Shown piece by piece: positions 6,846-13,500 of a stretch of 13,626 nucleotides of DNA. The translations under genes were made by a program, and so were the position numbers. Where the stretch lies: NCBI GenBank assembly GCA_022653215.1, contig JALCSJ010000042.1, forward strand, positions 1-13,626, read 5' to 3'. The notes under the pieces were generated by a model. That model worked only from the letters and a program-made list of their open reading frames with translations, was not told the origin of the DNA and ran no database searches. The stretch comes from Acidaminococcaceae bacterium (lineage in GTDB: Bacteria; Bacillota; Negativicutes; Acidaminococcales; Acidaminococcaceae). Numbering within the stretch: the stretch's first letter is position 1; the number at the start of each line of letters is the position of its first letter.

Positions 6846-8204
6846 TCAGCACTGGGGAACATAATTTGTATTTCTCTTTTGCTTAAATTCTTCAATTATT
6901 TTTTTGTCAAGTTCCGTATTCTTCAAAAGATCGAATCCTATACCGGCAATGATTTTTGCAGCATAGTGCATGCCCTTTCTTCCAATTCCCGAACCGGCTG
7001 CGGCTGCCGCCTGCCAGGTATGAGGCGCACAGCCTAAGGGCCAGCAAGCAGTAGTGAAAACACACATAGGCATAATCTGGCTCACATCGCCACTGTCAGA
7101 AGAACTATTGAGGCTTGTTTGCTGACAAGCGTTACGAGGCAGGACTTCTGTAGTAATGCTTGTGGAAAAACCATATTTTTCCTGTTCCCTTTGGCTAACC
7201 CCCGGAGCCAAAGCCTGCACTAATTTTTCTGCCATACTTCTTTCTTCGGGAGAAAGTTCTTCTTGTTTTATGCTACTCATATTAGCATATGCTAAATCTG
7301 CAAAGTTAACATTAGGAACCAGTTCACAACAGCCGCCATCGATTTTAATATCTACAGTAGTCTCCGTCATTGTTGCAGCACCTTGAGCCACTAGGTTTAA
7401 CCGACGTACCGTGTCCTGAACATAACTCATAAAAGGTGCTCTAACATAGTACCAATCCACAGCATAATCAGGAACAATATTAGGAGAGAATTTTCCACTA
7501 TAGCTGCTGTAGTGAATGCGGGTCTTATCAACCACATGTTCTCGCAAGTAATTTGCGCCTACGTTCATTAGTTCCATAGCATCCAAGGCACTTCTGCCCA
7601 ACTCTGGAGCAAAGGCGGCATGAGCTGTCTTTCCGTGAAAAGTATAATGGACAGAAGTATTAGCTAAATAGCCCCCTTCAAACACCATGTTAGTAGACAT
7701 GGGATGCCAACTAATTGCCAAATCACATCCTTTAAACATTCCTAATTTAATCATTTTTACTTTTCCCACAAGTATTTCTTCCTCAGGACAACCATAAAAG
7801 CGTATTGTTCCTTTGTTCCCCGTTTCCTGCAAATATCGCTTTAGTGCAATTGCTCCGCCCAAGGCTGCTGTTCCCAATAGGTTATGCCCGCAAGCATGTC
7901 CCGGAGCTCCTTCTATAACAGGTTCTTTTGTTCCTTGGCATTTTTGTGATAAATTAGGCAAAGCATCATACTCACCTAAAACTGCAATGACCGGTTTTCC
8001 CTGGCCGTATTCAGCATAAAAAGCAGTAGGAAATGCTTCTTCATCAATAATTTTAAAGCCTTCTTTTTGTAGAACTTCCCGAAAAAGTTTTGCTGATTTT
8101 TGCTCTGTGCCGCTAATTTCCGGATGTTCCCAAAGATTATTGCTTAGCTCATCTAATTCAGTATACAGAGAGTTAACACTTTCTATTACTTGTCTCTTAT
8201 CCAT
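6846..8204 (-). CDS. M20-family amidohydrolase, AbgB-like (aminobenzoyl-glutamate utilisation B family)
   Basis: A cytosolic metal-dependent hydrolase expected to cleave the amide bond of an N-acyl or aminoacyl amino acid. At 452 residues it is near the length of AbgB. Visible features are WEHPEISGTE (25-34), GEYDALPNL (77-85), GHACGHN with metal ligands C105/H107, the catalytic acidic cluster PEEE (140-143), H167 in SWHPMS, the dimerisation-domain motif HGKTAHAAFAPELGRSALDA, SSDSGDVS and the C-terminal PHTWQ characteristic of the AbgB branch. It is the last gene of a three-gene operon with two membrane proteins. Its ATG is 5 bp beyond the upstream stop, and no good Shine-Dalgarno sequence is visible (only AGAAA), so translation probably depends on the gene before. 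E. coli AbgB works with AbgA on p-aminobenzoyl-glutamate; the substrate here is unknown. Confidence 0.88.
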   Translation of the reverse strand: MDKRQVIESVNSLYTELDELSNNLWEHPEISGTEQKSAKLFREVLQKEGFKIIDEEAFPTAFYAEYGQGKPVIAVLGEYDALPNLSQKCQGTKEPVIEGAPGHACGHNLLGTAALGGAIALKRYLQETGNKGTIRFYGCPEEEILVGKVKMIKLGMFKGCDLAISWHPMSTNMVFEGGYLANTSVHYTFHGKTAHAAFAPELGRSALDAMELMNVGANYLREHVVDKTRIHYSSYSGKFSPNIVPDYAVDWYYVRAPFMSYVQDTVRRLNLVAQGAATMTETTVDIKIDGGCCELVPNVNFADLAYANMSSIKQEELSPEERSMAEKLVQALAPGVSQREQEKYGFSTSITTEVLPRNACQQTSLNSSSDSGDVSQIMPMCVFTTACWPLGCAPHTWQAAAAAGSGIGRKGMHYAAKIIAGIGFDLLKNTELDKKIIEEFKQKRNTNYVPQC

Positions 8205-8209
8205 TTTTT

Positions 8210-8896
8210 CTACGCTTTCTTTTTATGAACCATTAAAGCAATGATAATACTGATAAATACCGTAGACAACATAGGCAGATAATTAGCCGCCCCCGGCAAC
8301 CAGTTAAACAGACCAATGCGTACTGCATAAGCTATAGCAATAGCAAAAACCAGCATAAAGCAGGCGTGTTTTCTGAACTTCAAACCAAATTGCACCAGCA
8401 ATGCACCAAACAATGCCGGTAATAAAAAGTTCAAAGCCTGAGTTACATTGGGAGGAAGCTTCTCAAGTACTGAAGCTCCCAGCACAACACCTACAGTTAA
8501 AACCGCAATATTAATAATAACTGACACAGCCATGCCTATTGCCGAAACCACGGATCCTTGCTCAGTACCCGGTTCCACTTTAGCTGCTTTTTGTGCTATA
8601 GATGCGCAGGGTACTCTCATGTTAGAAATATTACCTGACAGGAACGCCATATAGGTACCAATAGGTCCTAAAACAGGAAAATAAGAAATAGGTTCAACAA
8701 CCCAAAGAACGCCAAAGCTGGCCGCCGCCGTAATGAAGGAAGCAAACAAAGCGCTACCTTGAGGGACCAAACCATACTGCCAAGCCAAATATGAAACAGG
8801 AATGAAAGAAAAGAGTACACCAAGATAACCGGTTATTTTCCCTAATCTGTTCATTTTGGGCATATATACTTGAGAAAAATATTTATCGTTATCCAT
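8210..8896 (-). CDS. Polytopic membrane protein, probable partner of the DUF5058-type protein
   Basis: I do not assign a characterised family. The 228 residues contain about six or seven hydrophobic segments: roughly 20-42, 48-68, 70-88, 113-145, 151-172, 176-198 and 207-223. A charged N-terminus (MDNDKYFSQVYMPKMNR) precedes them and a KKKA tail follows. A glycine- and proline-containing loop (PISYFPVLGPIGTYMAFLSG, 69-88) in the first half might form part of a translocation path. The start has AAGGAG at good spacing, and that site overlaps the stop codon of the upstream membrane gene, so the two are made together. Placement between a DUF5058-type protein and an AbgB-like hydrolase suggests one half of a two-subunit transporter for the hydrolase substrate. 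That is inference from context. Confidence 0.7.
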   Translation of the reverse strand: MDNDKYFSQVYMPKMNRLGKITGYLGVLFSFIPVSYLAWQYGLVPQGSALFASFITAAASFGVLWVVEPISYFPVLGPIGTYMAFLSGNISNMRVPCASIAQKAAKVEPGTEQGSVVSAIGMAVSVIINIAVLTVGVVLGASVLEKLPPNVTQALNFLLPALFGALLVQFGLKFRKHACFMLVFAIAIAYAVRIGLFNWLPGAANYLPMLSTVFISIIIALMVHKKKA

Positions 8897-8908
8897 TTTT
8901 TTGCTCCT

Positions 8909-9604
8909 TTATAATAAGGCTGTTATAAGCATAGCCAGTAAGATCGTAATGGTCAGTGACCATTCACGCAAGTGATGAGAATCTTTTTTCTCTGCAATAA
9001 AAGTAATAACCGCCATGATAAGCCCACCTAATATGCAGGCAACAGCATTTTTATTTAGCCTTACTAGGCTAGCAGCAGATTGGGCAGAAAATACGCCGAT
9101 GATAGCTGCTGAAGCGATAGTAGTCATTATTACAGTATTGCCTTTAGAAACTTTTTGCTCAATAACACTCATTCTATCAGCGGAAAAAGTTGCAAAAATA
9201 ACCCAGCCGATAGAGCCTAAAACCATTGTCCACAAGGCCATGGTAAAAGCCAAAGGAGTCAACGGGTCGCTACCCAGGGTAACACCTACTGTCTGGGTGC
9301 CAATACCTGCCGCCAAAGATTCGAACATAACGGAACCAATCATGGAAAGGCGCATCCATGCTACCGGTCCGCCTAGCATAACCAGCAATGACAGCATGCC
9401 GCTGAGAATAACAATCGATGGTCCGATAGATGTTATTGCACTACTTCGGGCCGCACTCTTTAACTGTATATCAGTTAATCCCATTGCCTTTCCTGCTGTA
9501 AAAGAATCTCGGGCAAAAAGTGCCGCCTGCACAACAACTAAAAGAACCGGTACGCCACAGGCAATCCACATAGGAAAACTATTTGCTATTTGCATTACTT
9601 CCAT
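8909..9604 (-). CDS. DUF5058-type membrane protein, putative transporter subunit
   Basis: The 231 residues match my memory of DUF5058 proteins, an uncharacterised membrane family of this length. Recognisable points are the N-terminal IANSFPMWIACGVPVLLVVVQA followed by the cytoplasmic-looking KAMGLTDIQLKSAARSSAI, then SIGPSIVILSGMLSLLV and GPVAWMRLSMIGSVMFE. Hydrophobic segments lie near 10-31, 55-75, 80-99, 115-140, 157-177, 187-207 and 214-231. No catalytic motif or ATPase is seen, so any transport would be secondary. The ATG at 9602-9604 follows AAAGGAGGGG; an in-frame ATG three codons on is less well placed. First gene of the leftward operon, with a TATAAT at 9642-9647. Cargo is unknown. 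Confidence 0.75.
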   Translation of the reverse strand: MEVMQIANSFPMWIACGVPVLLVVVQAALFARDSFTAGKAMGLTDIQLKSAARSSAITSIGPSIVILSGMLSLLVMLGGPVAWMRLSMIGSVMFESLAAGIGTQTVGVTLGSDPLTPLAFTMALWTMVLGSIGWVIFATFSADRMSVIEQKVSKGNTVIMTTIASAAIIGVFSAQSAASLVRLNKNAVACILGGLIMAVITFIAEKKDSHHLREWSLTITILLAMLITALL

Positions 9605-9641
9605 TACCTTTCCCCTCCTTTATATGTAAAAGACTTAATTG

Positions 9642-9670
9642 ATTATATCACAAAACATACTTCGTGAATA
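9642..9670 (-). promoter_or_regulatory. Promoter of the membrane-protein/AbgB-like operon
   Basis: Minus-strand TATAAT (plus 9642-9647) is 38 bp upstream of the first start codon. The hexamer 17 bp upstream is TATTCA, a weak -35, so regulation by an activator or reliance on the -10 is possible. It is back to back with the plus-strand promoter at 9682. Confidence 0.5.
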
Positions 9671-9683
9671 CAACATGTGTATT
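9667..9683. promoter_or_regulatory. Interrupted palindrome between divergent promoters, candidate operator
   Basis: AATACA-ACATG-TGTATT has perfect 6-bp arms around a 5-bp spacer. It overlaps the -35 of the plus-strand promoter (TTGACG at 9682) and the weak -35 of the minus-strand promoter, so one bound dimer could control both units. No regulator gene is in the window. Short enough that chance cannot be excluded. Confidence 0.4.
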
Positions 9684-9710
9684 GACGGTTTTACATCTAA
9701 ATGATAGAAT
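9682..9710 (+). promoter_or_regulatory. Promoter of the M20D amidohydrolase gene (sigma-70 type)
   Basis: TTGACG (9682-9687) and TAGAAT (9705-9710) are separated by exactly 17 bp, each with one mismatch to consensus. The predicted transcription start near 9717 gives a leader of about 43 nt before the ATG at 9760. It also rules out the longer GTG-initiated reading frame from 9664, which begins upstream of this promoter. Confidence 0.75.
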
Positions 9711-9759
9711 TTTACAGAAGTATCATATTTGCATATTTTTAAAAGGGAGGTTTACAAAA

Positions 9760-10923
9760 ATGTCCATTACGCTATATCAAGAAGCAAAGTCATTTTCACA
9801 GGAAATAATTAATTGGCGAAGAAATCTTCATAAAATTCCTGAAATTGGGTTAAATCTACCTAAAACGGTTGATTTTGTCACTAATGAACTAAAAAAAATA
9901 GGTGTGTCCTATAAAGTTTACGATGATTGTTCCTGCATAGTAGCAACTATCGGTCATGGTCCTAAATGTCTACTTCTGCGTTCCGATATGGATGCCCTGC
10001 CTGTTAAAGAAGATAGCGGTTTGGATTTCGCTTCTACTAACGGTTGTATGCACGCCTGCGGTCACGACATGCACGCCGCCTTTCTCTTGGGAACAGCAAA
10101 GTTGCTAAAGGCTCACGAAGACCAGTTGAAAGTTACTGTTAAGCTTTTATTCCAGTCTGCGGAAGAAACCTTTCAGGGAGCTTATGCCGCTGTTAAACAC
10201 GGCATTTTAGAGAATCCCAAAGTTAATGAAGCTTTTGCCATGCATGTTTTTGCTACTACTGACCTTGGTACTTTTGCTTATGGTATTCCCACTCCCATGG
10301 CTGCTGCTTATGTCTTTAAAATTAATATCACAGGACATGGCGGTCATGGTTCCCAGCCCGAAAACTGTATTGATCCGATTAATACAGCTGTACAAATTTA
10401 TCTGGCCTTGCAGTCCTTAATTGCCAGAGAGTGTCCTCCTGCCTCCAAAGCAACTTTGACTATAGGACAATTAAGTTCCGGCAATGCAGCTAATGTCATT
10501 CCCCAAACAGCTGTAATGCAAGGTACTCTCAGAACTTTTGAAAAGCCTGTTACCGAACTATTAATTCGCAGAATAAGCGAAGTTGCTAAAGGCGTAGCTC
10601 TTACTTATAGATCAAAGGTAGAAATCGAAAAGTTAACTCAAGTACCAAGCCTAGTCTGTGACAAGATATTAACCGAACAAGGCATTGCCAGTATTAAAAA
10701 AATCTATCCCAAGGCGGTATTCCAAGATGGTTTATCTCTCATGGGATCAGAAGATTTTGCTGTTATAAGTGACAAAGTGCCAACTTGCCATTTTATGATG
10801 GGAGCAGGTATTCCTGACAAAGACAAACGTGTTGGTCAGCACAATCCCCACATTCAATTTAACGAAGATGCTTTACCTCTGGCAGCTGCCATTTACGCTC
10901 AAGTGGCTCTAGACTGTAAATAA
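9760..10923 (+). CDS. M20D-family N-acyl-amino acid amidohydrolase (hippurate/IAA-amino acid hydrolase-like)
   Basis: A cytosolic metallo-amidohydrolase that releases an amino acid from an N-acyl conjugate. The preferred start is the ATG at 9760, placed after GGGAGG and downstream of a good promoter. The same frame is open back to a GTG at 9664, but that extension has no ribosome binding site. The product of 387 residues is normal for M20D enzymes. Motifs are HKIPEIGLN (24-32), LLRSDMDALPVKED (72-85), HACGHDMHAAFLLG with ligands C100/H102, QSAEET with E135/E136, H162, HGGHGSQPE of the dimerisation domain, NAANVIPQTAVMQGTLRTF, GSEDFA and a terminal GQHNPHIQF with H361 as the last ligand. It is transcribed divergently from the membrane-protein/AbgB-like operon and is probably a functional partner, like AbgA beside AbgB. 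Substrate unknown. Confidence 0.9.
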   Translation: MSITLYQEAKSFSQEIINWRRNLHKIPEIGLNLPKTVDFVTNELKKIGVSYKVYDDCSCIVATIGHGPKCLLLRSDMDALPVKEDSGLDFASTNGCMHACGHDMHAAFLLGTAKLLKAHEDQLKVTVKLLFQSAEETFQGAYAAVKHGILENPKVNEAFAMHVFATTDLGTFAYGIPTPMAAAYVFKINITGHGGHGSQPENCIDPINTAVQIYLALQSLIARECPPASKATLTIGQLSSGNAANVIPQTAVMQGTLRTFEKPVTELLIRRISEVAKGVALTYRSKVEIEKLTQVPSLVCDKILTEQGIASIKKIYPKAVFQDGLSLMGSEDFAVISDKVPTCHFMMGAGIPDKDKRVGQHNPHIQFNEDALPLAAAIYAQVALDCK

Positions 10924-10956
10924 CGTTATTAATGGTAAGTTGCTAATCGCTAAAAC

Positions 10957-11009
10957 AAAAAAGAACTGTAACGCAATGATAAATTTATCAATGTATTACA
11001 GCTCTTTTT
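10957..11009. terminator. Long bidirectional terminator between convergent genes
   Basis: The outer arms AAAAAGAACTGTAA and TTACAGCTCTTTTT pair with one mismatch, which becomes G-U in minus-strand RNA. The interior GATAAATTTATC palindrome continues the stem. U-tracts follow on both strands (five T on plus, six on minus). It serves the M20D gene ending at 10923 and is also placed to stop the secreted-protein unit coming from the right. Confidence 0.75.
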
Positions 11010-11050
11010 GTATGATTGTACACCTTTCTAATCCGGCCTATTTTGTCGGC

Positions 11051-11078
11051 TTTTCAGGAAATGACTATTTCCTGAAAA
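11051..11078. other. Perfect 12-bp hairpin without a T-run, downstream of the secreted-protein gene
   Basis: TTTTCAGGAAAT (11051-11062) and ATTTCCTGAAAA (11067-11078) form a perfect stem with a GACT loop, 15 bp past the stop of the minus-strand gene at 11094. Neither strand shows a U-tract after it, so it is not a standard intrinsic terminator. It may stabilise the mRNA 3' end or bind a protein. Confidence 0.55.
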
Positions 11079-11093
11079 CTTATTCATTTCCAC

Positions 11094-11687
11094 TCAAAGC
11101 TTGAGATATTCTTTCAAGTTGTATCTTTCCGGATTATCCTGTGCTTTGACTATGACTGCCTTCCAGCCGCCTAAGAAAGATACATTTGGCTCTTTTTGCA
11201 CAGCATGCATATTATCTGATTCACCAACGTATTCGTTTAGCAAAGCAGTATAGCTTCCGTCACCATTATCTGTTAAGCTGGTTATTTGCATGAAGCGTAC
11301 CCCTTCACCGGATGCTTTGATCAAAAGATATTCATTGCCAACCAAAGGATATTCATGGGACGATTGGGCCACTATGTGCTTGCCAAAATACTTATATGCA
11401 GCATTATCTACTTCTTGAGCAGGTATAGCCCAATAGGTATTATCATAGTTTCTTAACAGTTCCCTTCTGTTTATTCTTACATGCATCACACCAAACTTAA
11501 TCAGTTCGCTGTTACTGACGGCATTATAAGTAAAGGGCCGCATAAAAGCTTCGGAAAAATTACTAAAAAAAACATCCAAAGCATTTCTTTCAGAAATATT
11601 CATCTCACTTCTCGATGCAGCAAAAGATGTAACAGCCAGGCTTAAAACAACCATTATAAGCACCAATACTTTTTTGCATAGCCTCAT
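11094..11687 (-). CDS. Secreted protein of unknown function
   Basis: I do not recognise this family. The 197-residue product starts with a clear Sec signal peptide: a basic MRLCKK, a hydrophobic core LVLIMVVLSLAVTSF and a probable cleavage after SFA (AASRS). There is no lipobox cysteine at the cleavage site, so the mature protein of about 170 residues is probably exported rather than lipidated. The mature part is mixed alpha/beta in appearance, with YWAIPAQEVDNAAYKYFGKHI and later FLGGWKAVIVKAQD, and has no cysteines, so no disulphides. The ATG at 11685-11687 follows AAAGGGGGA. It lies 61 bp downstream of the truncated hybrid kinase on the same strand and might have been co-transcribed with it. 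No clear promoter is seen in the gap. The gene itself looks intact. Confidence 0.75.
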   Translation of the reverse strand: MRLCKKVLVLIMVVLSLAVTSFAASRSEMNISERNALDVFFSNFSEAFMRPFTYNAVSNSELIKFGVMHVRINRRELLRNYDNTYWAIPAQEVDNAAYKYFGKHIVAQSSHEYPLVGNEYLLIKASGEGVRFMQITSLTDNGDGSYTALLNEYVGESDNMHAVQKEPNVSFLGGWKAVIVKAQDNPERYNLKEYLKL

Positions 11688-11748
11688 TTAAATTCCCCCT
11701 TTATTGTTATATTCCCCTAATGTCCATTGCCGGCTCTGGCTCTTAAGT

Positions 11749-13407
11749 TTAGCCTGAAGTTGACCCATCGGTGCCTGTCACTTTTGGGTTCGCAAGCATT
11801 TTACTTGCCAAAATTTGATAAAAGTTATTAATCTCAATGGGTTTGGATATATGTGCATTCATGCCGGCTGCTAATGATTTCTCCGTATCCTCATTAAAAG
11901 CATTGGCGCTCATAGCAATTATTGGCACCGTTTTTGCATCTGTTCGATTAAGCTTCCTGATTATTCTAGTCGCCTCCAGACCATCCATAAACGGCATCCG
12001 AATATCCATTAAAATCATATTATAGTAATATGGAGCAGAATTAGTAAACATCTCTACGCCCTGCTTACCATTATCAGCAACTTCAACTATAGCATCCTTT
12101 TTCTTTAACAGTTTTTCTATAAGCAGTCTATTGACAAGCTGGTCTTCACATACCAGCACCCGAGCTCCTTTAAGTATTTCTTCTGATACAGTGCCTTCTT
12201 TCTGACGAAGTTGTTCTGTCTGGTCACAGCGCGTCAAAGGAATAATTACCGTAAATTCTGTGCCTATGCCTTTTTTGCTTTTAACCGCTATAGTACCATG
12301 CATACCATCCACTAAGTGCTTTACTATAGCCAAGCCTAAACCGACCCCTCCCTCTTGCTGTTCATTTTCTTGAAGGAAGGATTCAAACATATTGGGAATA
12401 AATTGTTCACTCATACCAATACCGGTATCCTTAATCACGTTTTTCATATAGACCTTCTCCTCATCCATATGATCTACAGAAACATTAAAACTTACCATAC
12501 CGCCCCTTGGTGTGAATTTTACGGCATTGTTCAGGAGATTAATAAAGATTTGTTCTAAATGAGCTTTATCGCAAATATAAAATTTATCTTTGCTAGCTGC
12601 TATTTCAATATGATAAACTACGCCCTTGCTAGCAGCAAATGGTCCAATGATAGTATTAATTCCCGAAAAGAATTCATTAATATTTTCTTTTTTGTAATTA
12701 TAATTTGTTTCACCTCTGGCGATTTTGGACATATCCAAAACATCGTTAATAATGCTTAATAAATATTTTCCTGCCTCATGAACTTTGCTTATATTCGATT
12801 TTAATTCACAGTCATCAACATTCTCATTAAGTTCCGGAGAAGTAAAACCGATAACAGCGTTGAGAGGCGTACGAATATCATGACTCATTCTGGCAAAAAA
12901 GTCACTTTTATAGGCTCCGGCCTGTTCCAGTTCTCTGTTTTTTATCTGAAGTTTGTTATTCGCTTCTTTTAATTTTAAGCGGCTGCAGCGCATATTCCAC
13001 CCTACAAAAATAAGCATCATAATAGTTATGCCAATAGAACCGCCAAGAAACTGGTAGTAATATTTTTCTACAAAACTTTTTTCTTGGTTAATAAAAATTG
13101 CCTCTTTGGGAAAAGCATTAACATCAAGATTGTATTTTTTTATTACCTGCCAATTGAAATAATACTGTTGAGGAGTGTCTAAATTAACCGGTATAGTGCT
13201 GAAATCTGTACCATTAAACCCGGCTTCCAGCATCTTTGCGGCAATTTTTCCTGATGACTTATGGGAAACCACATACCCACCCAAAATATTTTTACATTCT
13301 CCCACGCCGGAAGTTGATAAGCGGAACAGTGGTACATTAGCATATTGATTGAGTATCTTATAACGTTCATCTTCAGTATACATAACGCCGTTTTTGCCTC
13401 GACTCAT
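11749..13407 (-). CDS. Hybrid sensor histidine kinase/response regulator, N-terminally truncated (probable pseudogene)
   Basis: The frame holds 552 residues. Residues 1-117 (GVGECKNILGGYVVSHKSSG, then QQYYFNWQVIKKY and AIFINQEKSF) look like the C-terminal third of an ABC_sub_bind-type periplasmic sensor domain. One membrane helix follows (118-138), then a HisKA domain with H176 in ARMSHDIRTPLNAV, a HATPase with the N-box NLLNNAVKF (290-298), DTGIGM (327-332) and GVGLGL (354-359), and a receiver domain with acidic pair E421/D422, phosphoacceptor D468, S500 and K522. The catalytic and receiver parts are intact. What is missing is the signal peptide, the first membrane helix and most of the sensor. 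The ATG at 13407 has no ribosome binding site and an in-frame stop lies 24 bp upstream, so it is an accidental start. The insertion sequence to the right explains the loss. Confidence 0.8.
   Translation of the reverse strand: MSRGKNGVMYTEDERYKILNQYANVPLFRLSTSGVGECKNILGGYVVSHKSSGKIAAKMLEAGFNGTDFSTIPVNLDTPQQYYFNWQVIKKYNLDVNAFPKEAIFINQEKSFVEKYYYQFLGGSIGITIMMLIFVGWNMRCSRLKLKEANNKLQIKNRELEQAGAYKSDFFARMSHDIRTPLNAVIGFTSPELNENVDDCELKSNISKVHEAGKYLLSIINDVLDMSKIARGETNYNYKKENINEFFSGINTIIGPFAASKGVVYHIEIAASKDKFYICDKAHLEQIFINLLNNAVKFTPRGGMVSFNVSVDHMDEEKVYMKNVIKDTGIGMSEQFIPNMFESFLQENEQQEGGVGLGLAIVKHLVDGMHGTIAVKSKKGIGTEFTVIIPLTRCDQTEQLRQKEGTVSEEILKGARVLVCEDQLVNRLLIEKLLKKKDAIVEVADNGKQGVEMFTNSAPYYYNMILMDIRMPFMDGLEATRIIRKLNRTDAKTVPIIAMSANAFNEDTEKSLAAGMNAHISKPIEINNFYQILASKMLANPKVTGTDGSTSG
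11761..11781 (-). repeat. REP-like motif encoding the tail of the hybrid kinase
   Basis: On the minus strand the sequence reads GTGACAGGCACC, three bases, then GGGTCA. From memory, GTGACAGGCACC-type elements recur many times in several Firmicutes genomes. Here it encodes the VTGTDGS of a 14-residue tail after the receiver domain ends. A single copy is visible, so repeat status is unproven. Confidence 0.3.
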
Positions 13408-13500
13408 CGATACGCAAAACCCATTGGTGTCTTAGATATAAGTTCTGAAACATCGTCTTGCACATTCACTGTGGAGTGTTCTCCAGCGATTAAAACATTT
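13408..13500 (-). pseudogene. Frameshifted remnant of the hybrid kinase sensor domain
   Basis: Upstream of the surviving kinase frame, a different minus-strand frame is open across the whole stretch. It encodes LIAGEHSTVNVQDDV, then SELISKTPMGFAY, and ends at a TGA overlapping the ATG region of the kinase frame. Joined by a single-base shift near 13405-13415, this would run on into the SMSRGKNGVMYTEDE of the kinase and resemble one continuous sensor domain. It stops making sense at 13501, where the insertion sequence seems to begin. Too short to prove by itself. Confidence 0.45.

Noticed and set aside
9015..9629. A 204-codon open frame on the plus strand, opposite the DUF5058-type gene
   Set aside because: It is antisense to a well-supported membrane protein with a strong ribosome binding site and promoter. 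Its translation is low-complexity, rich in T, I, P and A, and it has no promoter of its own.
9664..9759. Upstream GTG extension of the M20D hydrolase by 32 residues
   Set aside because: The extension starts before the promoter at 9682-9710 and has no ribosome binding site. GGGAGG precedes the ATG at 9760, where M20D homology also begins.
12355..12759. Two adjacent plus-strand open frames opposite the hybrid kinase
   Set aside because: Antisense to the HATPase/HisKA region, which has all expected motifs in the correct order. Composition is rich in I, F and N, as expected for a shadow of AT-rich coding sequence.
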